Below, one piece after another: positions 11,663 to 22,215 of a stretch of DNA of 64,000 nucleotides. The first letter of the stretch is position 1. The number at the start of each line of letters is the position of its first letter. The notes under the pieces are model-generated. The model had not been told where the DNA came from. It searched no databases and saw only the letters and a list, made by a program, of their open reading frames with translations. This stretch comes from Laburnicola sp. R22_1 (taxonomy: Eukaryota; Ascomycota; Dothideomycetes; Pleosporales; Didymosphaeriaceae): the NCBI GenBank assembly GCA_014281115.1, contig JACONQ010000020.1, positions 1-64,000 on the forward strand, in the 5' to 3' direction. The translations under genes were made by a program, and so were the position numbers.

Positions 11663-14600
11663 ATGTCTTTATCGACGCTCAGAGATCCTACAGTAATCCT
11701 ATCCGATTACTCGAACTATACACCATGGCTAAGGCAAATCAAAGCCTGCGCCCAATCTCTAGGGATCTGGGATATCATCGACCCAGACCAAGAGATCCAA
11801 CCTATGACCCAACTAGTTATTCCAATCCCACTGAACATCAGTGTTGGCTATACACTAAGCCCAGCGTTTATCAACGCGAATACCAACAACCCTCGCGCAC
11901 GCCCAACAAGGCCGTCAGACCTGTCGACGACTGGCGTAAGGGCGTACAGAGAGGATTACGACCTCTATAAGGATCAACTCGAAACTTTCAAGTTACTCGA
12001 CTGAAGGTACGAACAACAGAAGGCGAACCTCGACAAGATAGTTGCCCTCATTTAATTAATAACCTCAGCACACTTGCAGACCAATTGCTGCACCCCAGAT
12101 CAATTAATTAGACAATGGATTATTAACCTCACAAACACGGTTGGGGTAGACCAAAACGACGAACTACGACGAGCGAGGATCAGATACCAAGACGCTCTTA
12201 AGCCCATGAGATCAGCTGGATTATGGTCCACCTAGCTCACTAAGTACGATCATGCAGCAACAGAAGCAGAGCACAATAGTGTGCCAGAACTTACGTTACT
12301 AGACTCAGTTAAACAAGATTTTATAAAGGCGGTTACTAACGTCGCATCCTAGTGGGTTACAACCTTTATGTAACATAGGAATAAGGACCTAAACACTTTA
12401 AGAAAAGATATGGTGAAACTCTTCCAAGATTAAATGGCGATGCAGCACCCAATTAAGGGTAAACAAAGGGGCGCCTTTGCTATTACAGGACCATCTCTCG
12501 CTAATAGTGGTGCACCCACCCAGACCGCAGATAGGGACGCCTATCCTGTGGATGAAGCAGTATCACTTAAGCGAGGCAGATCACGCGCTAAGAAAGCTGG
12601 CTCTAAAGCCAAATCCAAGCAGTCCGCGAACACAGACGATGAGCCAATAGCAGTTAGTGGCCAGAGAGGATTATACCCTAAGTGCCCTGCTTGTGAACAA
12701 CGCTATAGTCTGCAAGACTGCTTTTACGCATTTCCTAACAAGACACCTGATTAGTTTTAACTAAAGCCAGCAATAAAGGCCCTTATAAAGTTCAGGATAG
12801 AAAATGACCCTGCGCTTATAGAGAGCGTAAGATCCGTAAAGCGTCCAAGATCACAGACACTAAGAATCAAACAATTAAGCACTCCTACCCCAACTCGAAT
12901 CACTAAGATTACTAACGATGAATGACTAGATAGCAGACAAATCACTGTTCTCTTAGCAAGCTTTAATGCTATCGCAGCCTCCTACCACTTAGACCTAAAC
13001 ACCTACTCACTACGTTACTCCGCGATCCTCGATTCTGGCACAACCTGCCATATCTTTAACGATATCGATTGTTTCGTTACGCTGCGACCACTGTCGCCAG
13101 GAGACTTCATATGGGCGGGATCATTACAAGTTTGGATAAGGGGATATGGGAGTGTCTATCTACACGTTAAAAGCGTACAAGGAAATAGGGTACTAAGGCT
13201 AGACAACATCGCCTACTACCCTAATCTGCTATGCAACCTAGTGTCTTTCTAATTACTCCGCAGGCAAGGCCTCTGGTGGGACACAAAGGCAGATCCAACA
13301 ACAATTAAGAGAAGGGACAATACAGTCCTAGCCGAACTTCAAGAACTCTACAGTTAATAGGTACTAGAATACATGCCCGAACAAAATTGTACTATACACA
13401 ATAGTACGTATGCCACACACAAAATCACCACGCGCACCGCACAACGAGCGCAGAAGGCAGACGCCATTACCTGGCACAAACAACTAGGCCACCCAGGTCC
13501 CTAGGCACTAGAACACACTGTGAATTACTGTAAGGGGGTGCGGCTCAAAGGACTTACTACGGTCTAATGCGACGCTTGCGGCAGATCAAAGCTTAAGTGA
13601 CAAATTAGATAATAACCTAGGCAAATTAATAACAGTCCTAGTGAGAGAGTCGCTATAGACTTTCACGACTACGAAGATTAGAGCTTTATTAGCGAGAAAA
13701 GCCAGATGCTTATCACTAATCGATTCTTAGGCATGGCTTAGGACTTCTATTTCAAAGACAACCGACCAGCACAAACAATTATTAAGTTGCTGAAGGAATT
13801 TGTACAATTTATAAAAGTACAATTCAATGTGACTATCAAAGTCATTAAATCCAACAATGAGATCTTCTCAGTCAAACAAGACGTTCACAGGTGGTGCATT
13901 AGTGAAGGTATCGTTATTAAGCCTTCAGCACCTAACACCCAAGCTCAAAATAGAGGAGCTAAACGCTCAGGGGGTGTAATTAAGGAGAGGGGTCGTGCAA
14001 TGCGACTTAACGCCAACCTTCCCTTCAACCTATGGCCAGAAATCACACGAGCGGCTGTATACCTATACAATTGAACTCCAAACTACGCTAACTAATGGCG
14101 ATTACCACACGAAGTATTCTTTACAACAGTTGCTTACCAAAACGGCATTGTCACTCAACCAAAAAAACCAAACCAGGCTTACCTTAGGGCCTATGGCTGT
14201 AAAGCCTTCGCCTTAACCAACAATACAAAACGCGGCAAGAGCAAGCTCTAAAGGTTAGACCTAAAGGCATAGGTTAGATACCTAGTGGGCTACCAATCAT
14301 TAAACATCTGGAGGGTATGGATCCCACCACTCAACAAAGTTATCAGCACACGCGACGTTATCTTTAACAAAGATAAGGTGTTCTTAGGCAAAACAGAAGA
14401 TCTGTTGGACAACCTTATATACAGTACTACTAAAGAGATTGCTGCATGGACCTAATTAGTGGAGTTGCCACCTCCACCACCTAAACAAGAAAACACTAAA
14501 TCCTTCTATAAGGATGAGTCGATCACTAACTCACGCAATCGCGAGGATAAGGAGGACCCTCCGGGATACTATTAGGGGAGGAAGATCAATTACACCTACC

Positions 14601-16462
14601 CAACACCACCAGCAACACCTCCGCCTGTCACATTACTTGCCCAATTAATGGCGAGTTTTAAAGACGATTAACATAAACAAGTACCTATAGGATTAACACA
14701 GCCAGATCAACGTGCTGTGCTATAGGCAGCCGCTTTCCTAGCTAGAACACAGGCAGGTAGCAGAGGCAAATACAAGGGGAAGCCGCTCGACAAAGCGCAA
14801 TTCAATCGCATACTTACAGCAGGAAAGAAACCCCACCAAAGTGAATTGCTAAAGCCTCTATCTTGCGGAACACAGTTAGAAGACCACCCGCTATTCAATA
14901 TGTGGAAGGATGCTAAGCGAGTACACCTACAAAGCCACAAAGAGATAAGGTCTTAGAGTGAGGTGCCCGTTACCCCAGTGCGATCACGCGGCCACCAAAT
15001 CCTTAACTGCATGTGGGTGTATACATACAAACTCGACAAACATCATCAATTTCAGAAGTGCAAGGCTAGGTTAGTAGTACGTAAAAATCAACAACGCCAC
15101 CTTACTACTCAAGACACCTACGCCGCAACCCTCGCAGGACGATCATTTCGCCTACTCATGGCTATGGCAGCTCGGTATGACCTAGAGCTCAGCCAGTACG
15201 ACGTCACCAACGCTTTCGTCCATGCGAAACTGGACAGAGAACTCTACATAAGAATGCCCCAAGGTTATACCCGACCTAGCACTATCCTACAGTTGCATAA
15301 GGCACTATATGGTCTTCGAATCTCACCACTGCTATGGCAGAGAGAATTTACCAGTGCTCTCAAGGATCTTAGTTTTGCCGCAGTCCCTTATGAGCCTTAC
15401 TATATAATCAAAGACGGCATTATTATATTCTTCTATGTAGACGACCTTATCGTCGCCTACTTAAGGGATCAGAAACACGCTGCTAACGCAGTAATAAAAA
15501 AGATAAGTACAAAGTTCACCCTTACTAGAGGTAACAATCTTCAGTGGTTTCTAGGGATTGAAATTGTTAGAGACCGTGCAAGTAGGCAACTCTAGCTATC
15601 ACAGGCGTCCTATATAGACAAGATCAGTCGCCTTATCAACCGACGCGACCTCAAACACGAAACCCCAATATCAGCAGTCGAACTGCTACCTTAAGAAGGA
15701 CTCGCCACAAAGGCAGAGATCAACCGATACCAGCGAAAGATAGGATCAATCCTGTACGCTGCAGTAACCACGCGCCCTAATATCGCTTTCGCAAGCTCCC
15801 AATTATCGCGCTTCCTATCAAATCCCAGCAACAACCATCACAAAGCCGCCGACCGTGTACTGCTATACTTATCCTCCACCCAATCACTAGGGCTACGCTT
15901 TGGAGATGTAGACACCTACAAGGTTGCTAGCGACGCGTCGTTTGCAGACAATACCCTTGACAGAAAGAGCTTGCAAGGATACATTATTAAGCTGTTTGGT
16001 AGACTTGTCGCCTAGAAGGCAAACAAACAAGACACTGTCACCACTTCAACAACTAAAGCTAAGTTGCTGGCACTCTCACAGATTACAAAGGAGGCACTCT
16101 TTACGGCTCGGTTAATCGCTAAACTTAAGATCAAACTCTCATCCTCAACAATCACCATCAATTGCGACAATCAACAAACTATCCAACTTGTTACCAAAGA
16201 AATTGCCAAGTTACAAACAAAGCTTAGGCACGTTGACATACACAATTATTGGCTTCAACAAGAAGTAGTACGTGGAGCTATCAAAATCCAGTACCAACAA
16301 TCAGAAGAAATAGCAGCAGATGGCCTTACAAAGGCTCTACCAGCTGGCAAATGGACTAAGTTCGTAAATCAACTCGGACTTAAAGACGTCAGGGGTAGGA
16401 TCACCGACCAAGAGGTCGACCTTGACGAATTGGAAGACAGGATGGAAGCTTTTAGACTATGA
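11663..16462 (+). pseudogene. Copia Gag-Pol polyprotein with about 20 or more stops
   Basis: Domains in order: Gag from MSLSTLRDPTVILSDYSNYT, ending in a cysteine cluster CPACEQRYSLQDC near 12,690; protease with LDSGTTCHIF near 13,030; integrase zinc-binding HHCC (WHKQLGHPG ... CDACG) near 13,470-13,580, then VAIDFHDYE; reverse transcriptase 14963-15595 with DVTNAFVHAKL and the active site FYVDDLIVAYL; RNase H to 16462 (ITINCDNQQTIQL, LRHVDIHNYWLQQEV). Interruptions are TAG or TAA at positions expected for CAG, CAA or TGG. The element would once have encoded its own replication and integration machinery in virus-like particles. Confidence 0.9.
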
Positions 16463-16522
16463 GTTATAGTACGGCTGCGAAGAATTAGGTCCAGCTTGAG
16501 ATGGTTCCAAGCTAAGGGGGTG

Positions 16523-16814
16523 TGTCAGATAGACAGTCACTGTAAAATCCAGTGGGTAGGTGTGTACAATCATATGGCCCCTTACAGTGGTAATCAGTGT
16601 AAATCACAGTGATTTCACTATAAAATACACTAAGGAGGCTGGCGCACTACTGTTTTACACTGCCCCTATACTAGTCTAAATAGTACTAGTGCGGCTTAGT
16701 ACTAGATAGTTACTTCTTGAGGTAGCCGAGCTTCTCCAACAGAACACACACAATCAATCAATCAACCCACCACTTTTCCATCTCAACTCATCAAGAATAC
16801 CCGTATATTTGACA
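16523..16814 (+). repeat. 3' LTR of copia A2
   Basis: 292 bp, ending TTTGACA and followed by the CTATT target duplication. Confidence 0.93.
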
Positions 16815-16819
16815 CTATT

Positions 16820-17733
16820 ACTATTAATATTATCTCTTGTCCGTACACCGTACGGGCAAGGGCACCTGAGGGTGTTGAGGTTTCAATATTGCCGCACGAT
16901 GGCATCACGTGGGCATCACGTGATGCCCGTGCGCCGCAAGATCTTCTCCTTTCCATCCGCACCCTCTCTAGAGACAAGCAATCAATACCAAGTCGTTCTG
17001 TTATGTTATTTCCTTTCCTCGTACGATCGCCCCGTACACCCTCCACGCTTGCCAGTATAGAGGATTAGAATTCGATGTCTATACAGCTAGCTGTAGAGTA
17101 CCCATTCAACATCTCTTATAAATAAGTCTAATAAGTCTAATACTTACTATATAACTATAAACTAGGCGACCTTAATAATAGTTAATAAAATAGGCGGATA
17201 CTACTTAGCGTCTTTCTACCCATTCTTTTTAACCCCTAATAATAGCTAATGTATATACTAATAGACTATTATACTCTTTATAGGTAATAGACTAGCTTAA
17301 TAATATAATATAAAATGCTAAATACGCTTCGTTAATACTTAATAATATTTTTAGCTTGTTGCCTAATACACCTTCCTTTACTTAATTCTAATTATTAGTC
17401 TCTATCTCTTCTATTATACTATCTATATTATCTATTATCTTTTTATTTAAATCTTTATCTTTTATTTTTTTTTCTTTTTCTTTTTTCTTCTCTTCTATTA
17501 CTTCCTTAGCCTTTTTACTAACACCTTTTATGCCTTGCGTTGCCGCTTAGTAAATTAGTACTTAGGGCTCTTCTATACGTGCTCTTACTATGTTTGCTAA
17601 AAAAAAATATTAATATCTACTTTTATAGCTAGGTATATTTGCTAATTAACTTCTTATTTTTATATAGCTATAATAGCTAGTACTATATCTAGTACTTTTT
17701 AGTTTAAATATTAGTAAGCATAGCTGGGTGTTA
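16820..17733. other. Intergenic: short GC-normal island then AT-rich decay
   Basis: Bases about 16830-17045 have normal base composition and contain a perfect 18-bp palindrome. From about 17060 to 17720 the sequence is TA-rich and RIP-like. I recognise no gene. Confidence 0.5.
16911..16928. repeat. Perfect 18-bp palindrome centred on CACGTG
   Basis: GGGCATCACGTGATGCCC is a perfect palindrome. One half (GGCATCACGTG) is repeated directly at 16901-16911, and GCACG/CGTGC flank the block. It could be a hairpin or a binding site for a dimeric bHLH-type factor; function unknown. Confidence 0.6.
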
Positions 17734-17814
17734 ACGTGTTCCATCAGCAAGCTGGCCACATCAGCGACCTGGCCACCCCACCAAAAAAAGACGAGTCTTT
17801 CTGCAACACTCGCG

Positions 17815-18360
17815 ATGCCGCCCACACAGAACACTCAGCAGCTCCAAAAAGAAGGTAGACTTACTCTTGCTATTGCCTCCTATCAAAATAAACCATCACA
17901 ATCTATCCGCGCGCTTGCAGCAGCCTACGAGATACCACGATCAACCTTACAGACGCGTCTTCGAGGTGTTCTACTAAAACGCGAGACTACGCCAGTTAAT
18001 CGAAAGCTATCCCTTGTCGAAGAGCAGTCTCTCGTTCAGTGGATCCTAGACCTTGATCAACGAGGCTTTCCACCCCAGGTCATCGACGTACGACGTATGG
18101 CAGACGCTCTACTCGCCGCCCGCGGCCAAGATCCTCCTCCTCCACCTGTAGGCAAATGCTAGGTGTCGCGCTTCGTCAACAGCCAGTCTGAGCTACGGAC
18201 AAAGTAGAATAGGAAGTTCTATAGCCAGCGCGCTCGCTATGAGGATCCTGTCGCAATTGCAGCGTGGTTTAAGCTTGTAGAAGAGACGCGCTAGGCGTAC
18301 GGGATACTAGACGACAACGTCTACAACTTTAATGAGACTAGTTTTATAATAGGCGTCGCA
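17815..18360 (+). pseudogene. N-terminal part of a pogo-type transposase
   Basis: From the ATG at 17815 the product opens MPPTQNTQQLQKEGRLTLAI, followed by the psq-type helix-turn-helix (SIRALAAAYEIPRSTLQTRL). The first part of the DDE domain follows (NFNETSFIIGV, normally NFDETGF in the family, so the first catalytic Asp has become Asn). TAG stops at about 18160, 18208 and 18291 replace CAG or TGG. The sequence ends abruptly at about 18360, where a WD40 coding sequence begins in the same frame. Upstream, 17734-17795 contains CTGGCCAC twice and may be what is left of the element's inverted repeat. Confidence 0.82.
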
Positions 18361-19134
18361 GCGACCCTCCAGACGCTCGAGGGCCATAGCAGTACCGTCT
18401 CCTCGGTCGCCTTCTCACCCGACTCGACACGGCTGGCATCAGGGTCCTACGACGACACCGTCAAGATCTGGGACGCGAGCAGCGGCGTCTGCCTCCAGAC
18501 GCTCGAGGGCCATAGCAATTCCGTCTACTCGGTCGCCTTCTCGCCCGACTCGACACGGCTGGCGTCAGGGTCCTACGACAACACCGTCAAGATCTGGGAT
18601 GCAAGCAGCGGCGCCTGCCTCCAGACGCTCGAGGGCCATAGCGCTACCGTCTCCTCGGTCGCCTTCTCGCCCGACTTGACACGGCTGGCGTCAGGGTCCT
18701 GGGACAACACCGTCAAGATCTGGGACGCGAGCAGTGGCGCCTGCCTCCAGACGCTCGAGGGCCATAGCAGTACCGTCTCCTCGGTCGCCTTCTCGCCCGA
18801 CTCGACACGGCTGGCATCAGGGTCCTACGACGACACCGTCAAGATCTGGGACGCGAGCAGCGGCGTCTGCCTCCAGACGCTCGAGGGTCATAGCAATTCC
18901 GTCTCCTCGGTCGCCTTCTCGCCCGACTCGACACGGCTGGCGTCAGGGTCTGACAACAACATAGTCTATCAAGGTCTAGGCATGAGTTCGGATCGTACGT
19001 GGATAACCTATAATTTAGAGAACATCTTATGGCTACCATTAGCATATCGACCGTCATGTCTCATAGGATCTGGGAATAGGATCGCTATTGGTACTAGCCA
19101 TGGGAGGGTATGGATATGTACCTGTGGAGTGTAA
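18361..19134 (+). pseudogene. C-terminal WD40 region of a dead NLR gene
   Basis: Four complete and one final partial 42-residue WD40 units (unit core SPDSTRLASGS, ending WDASSG) are followed by the C-terminal tail usual in fungal NACHT-WD40 proteins (ILWLPLAYRPSCLIGSGN ... GRVWICTC). The family function is ligand recognition by intracellular NLRs. Variable positions resemble those of active repeats: GHS[SNA][TS]V, Y/W before the D, and A/V before CLQ. There is no NACHT domain and no start codon near the junction. The sequence reads in frame out of a truncated pogo transposase, so this is a rearranged relic. Confidence 0.85.
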
Positions 19135-20306
19135 CAAGCTTAATGCGTCCTAAGGCGTTAGGAGTATTTGAACTATCATTATTTACTATCATATATTTAT
19201 TAATCCCTCTGTTTCATAGAGGGCTGGGGATCAACATGAATATATAGCTTGCAAATTTGCCACATCGAATCTTTGAGTATATTGCAGATCAACCGACTAA
19301 GGTGTCCACGTGCAGAATTTTGGACTAAGTATTTGCCACTTGAGGCGGACGAACGCCTTGATCACACTAGCAGGGAGGATGGCCGACCCGCACCGGCCAT
19401 GATCTTGCGCCGGAGGCGATGGTATGTAGATATGGCTGAAGAACATAGAGCTATATGCAGTTCTAGATGGTGTAGGGTCTTGCTAAGAATGGCCACCATG
19501 AATCACCTAAAACTCTTCACGGCCCTCACAGGGCACATCTCTACGACCCTAGAGATTGCAGTGCTTCATGTATGTAGCCACTGGTTGTTTGACCGTACGA
19601 CATCTGTATCGCCTGAGCATCCAGGGCCTTTCCACCTTCGTGTGCGCTTCTAACGACAGCGCTTTGCCAGTGGTGCTTGGTTGAAACCACTTGCCAAAGC
19701 GAAGGCTTTAATGTCCAGGGCTGCTGCCTATCTTATATCTTTCCTATCACATCGCACTCCCCTTCAACGAGCCGATACTGGAGCTCGGCTGATGCTTGGT
19801 CTAGAAATCGGCGCCGGTGGACTCGAGAAGCATGAGGACGCAGTGGGCTTGGTTAGGTCTTTCGTTCGGCCAGCGGAGGGGGTGGCGGCGAGGGCGACAC
19901 AGTGCTATGTCTCTACGTTACGAAGTAGTTATCGCTATAGGTTGGACCGCGTCTCGAAGTGTACAATAAGATGGCTGGTTTCGACGCTGGAAACGCGCTG
20001 GCTGGACTGACAAGCGCCGTGGCCCTAAGGGTCTTAGCACTGCTCCCAATCTTGAAGTTGGATTAGTGATATTCCGAACGCTTGTTCAATTCGCACAGCC
20101 ACACATCATACCGTAAAATACCGGCGCGGGGTATGATGTAAGACGTGCGGGGTCATCGCGCATTAGCCCGGATCGGTGGTTCGCTTCCGCTGGAAGTACC
20201 AATCGCCGGAACGGCACTGCATGGGGAATTGCGCCCCGCAGCGCGCGTGGGGCTAATAATGACTTCCTAGTATTAGACGGAGATTGTGAGGGTAGGATAA
20301 GCCTGT
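19135..20306. other. No recognisable gene
   Basis: Normal composition, with short open frames (for example 19249-19653 and 19681-20010 on the plus strand). They have no domain, signal peptide or convincing codon pattern that I can recognise. I do not call a gene. Confidence 0.4.
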
Positions 20307-20573
20307 TGTCAGATTCAAGCACGTTTTGGCTGAACCGTAGAAAAATAATTATTAAAAGGAGGGAAAGGATGTGTTGTTTTTTCTCTGTGTGTGCCCTGCT
20401 ATCTACGTAGGGATATAAAGCCCTTTTATCCTCATGTCCAACTGGCTGAGACGCTAAGCTATCTCCGTCGATTAAGGACAGTTGTCCTTTGTTTGTGAAT
20501 AGTTACACTTCTTCGTGACGTTGTCCTTTGTTTCTAATCCTCCCGGAATCGTGCACTACCGATTCATCTGACA
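20307..20573. repeat. Solo LTR, 267 bp, with target duplication
   Basis: It starts TGTCAGAT and ends ATCTGACA, and is flanked by the 5-bp duplication CCTGT at 20302-20306 and 20574-20578. The termini match those of copia A1. An internal GGATATAAAG looks like a promoter. It is the product of recombination between two LTRs of a former element. Confidence 0.85.
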
Positions 20574-20578
20574 CCTGT

Positions 20579-21736
20579 TCTACAAAAATTTAGAGCGAAA
20601 AAAGCTTAACGTTAGCGCTATGGGTAGGGAAGGCTGCTATGCCACGATACAAGGCGCTGTGTAAATTAGGCGCAGAAGCAACAATGCGAACGTAATTTTA
20701 GGGCAAAGTAGATCATAGACATTTGGGATTAGCTATAGCAGCTCAGTTTTTTAGAATTATAGCAATACCCGTTGTGCGCATAAGCTTTCTAGTTGCTGAA
20801 AGTCGAAGTACCCCTTATTTTTCTCGGCACACAGTGTTTCTCGCTAAGCAGTGAGGGACGTTACTACTATCCGCTCCAAAAACAGTCGTGCGTGGAGTCT
20901 AATGCGGTGTGTGTGCATATATTCGAGCACGAGCGAGTCATGCTCAGCCTTAGCCGCTAGCCGGGTGGTCTATCTAAGTCACGCTCGCGAGACAAGGGTC
21001 TGAGATCAGCGCTGACAGCATACCGCTAAGCTACTTGCGGAAATTTCGTACGACTTGCAGGTAGCGCGCCATAGTTGTCGATTCTGCTCTATAGAGTAAT
21101 AGACTTGTAGAACAGCGCCACCACCCATAATGCTGTAGTATTTCGCTCGGGTTACACTCTCCATACGTCTTTGTATAGCTTGACAGACTCTTAGATACAT
21201 GCGTTGAACCTTTGGCGCATCTGAGGCTGTCTGAGGCGAGTGCTGTCATGCATGCTAGCAGCGAATTGTGGTATTGCTAGCGAAGCAGGAATTTGTTGGC
21301 GACGAGATGAAGAGCAGAGAAATGTTTATGGTTAAGGTCTCTATCCCGAGATTTTCTACGCCTCCCCACTGCGGTTGACTTTATTGTGGTAGGGAGCACT
21401 GCCGGCATGCCACCACGCAGGTTTTTCCGCCACACATAGAGGAATAGTACCAGAGCTACTCTTAAATACCACTATATTGAGTCTCTCACGAGACCGGCAA
21501 TGTAGCGGCGACGCCAAGGTAATATCAAGGTGGGAGACGTTCTGAGTGTCCTGGAAAAGCCGAACTACAGCTCTTGCATGAAATCGACTAAGTTATATGC
21601 ACAGGTTGACAAGAAGTCAAAATTGCTCCAAAGCTGAAGTATCTTAAATTCGGCTCGCTACGGAGGGTGGCTCGCGACTTAGGGACGGACGTTAGAGAGA
21701 AGGAAAGATAGCGGGCGGAGTCTGTTGACTGTAGTC
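20579..21736. other. No recognisable gene; one dispersed repeat
   Basis: I see no convincing gene. Bases 21643-21694 are a dispersed repeat that recurs inverted at 54246-54296. Confidence 0.4.
21643..21694. repeat. About 50-bp dispersed repeat, inverted copy at 54246-54296
   Basis: It contains GGCTCGCTACG and GGGACGGACGTTA. The reverse complement recurs at 54246-54296 with a few mismatches, mostly transitions. The TAACGTCCGTC end may be the terminus of a small transposon. Confidence 0.6.
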
Positions 21737-21797
21737 CGTGCACCTAAGTGGTACCTTCCCTATGTACCACCTCTGACGTCAGTCACGTGGCTACAAT
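21737..21797 (-). repeat. LTR fragment related to the copia element at 35278
   Basis: On the minus strand it begins TGTAGCCACGTGACT and continues through AGAGGTGGT to a GTGCAC block. This follows the first 60 or so bases of the LTR at 35278-35458 with several mismatches. The rest of the LTR is too divergent to place. Confidence 0.65.
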
Positions 21798-21954
21798 AGT
21801 AGCCAAAGCTATGGCAACAGCTTTGAGTTCACTCTCGAGTTTAGATAAGGAAAAGTCCCGCTCAGTATTCCATTAACGAGATCTTACAAGATTTTGTTCA
21901 GACTATTTACAAGAACCGATACCGAATGTGAGAAACAAAAACTTTGTTCCTATC

Positions 21955-22160
21955 TGTTGGTTCCACGTCGGGTCGTGTATACACGGTAAACAGTAATAAA
22001 TAGATAGTCAAAGATTTTGGTTGTAAGTTGTTGTCCTATCCTCACCGTGGAGGTGAGGATAGGGCAGACCCCCTGTCAAACACTGGCCAAACAAGGAGGC
22101 AAGGCTAGGGGTAGAACCCCTGTAACAACGCTAGCTACTTGGGGAGAGCTACTGCTAACA
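21955..22160 (-). repeat. 3' LTR of copia C
   Basis: 206 bp, TGTTGG...CTAACA on the plus strand. It carries a perfect 12-bp hairpin stem (22035-22046 with 22052-22063, 5-nt loop). Confidence 0.93.
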
Positions 22161-22215
22161 CTGGCAGTCTTTTCTTTGTGAAAATGAAGCTATCCCCAAT
22201 TACCTGAATCTCCTA

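Larger units (their letters stand above)
11335..16814 (+). mobile_element. Ty1/copia LTR retrotransposon, moderately decayed (copy A2)
   Basis: A 5,480-bp element with two 292-bp LTRs (TGTCAGATAGACAG...TTTGAYA) and a 5-bp target duplication CTATT at 11330-11334 and 16815-16819. A purine tract (AAGGGGGTG) precedes the 3' LTR. Protein order and sequence match the copy at 4976-10158, but the LTRs differ in length and sequence, so the two represent subfamilies. Long open stretches survive, so this insertion is younger or less damaged. Confidence 0.95.

Noticed and set aside
16783..17060. Overlapping open frames on both strands beside the copia A2 LTR
   Set aside because: They begin within LTR sequence and overlap the palindrome block. 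No protein feature supports either.
19249..20010. Two plus-strand open frames of 134 and 109 codons
   Set aside because: No domain, signal peptide or splice logic joins them, and the amino acid composition looks random.
20930..21010. Possible tRNA or tRNA-derived SINE (TAGCCGGGTGGTC looks like an A box)
   Set aside because: No B box of the form GGTTCRANNCC follows at the right distance, and I could not fold a cloverleaf.
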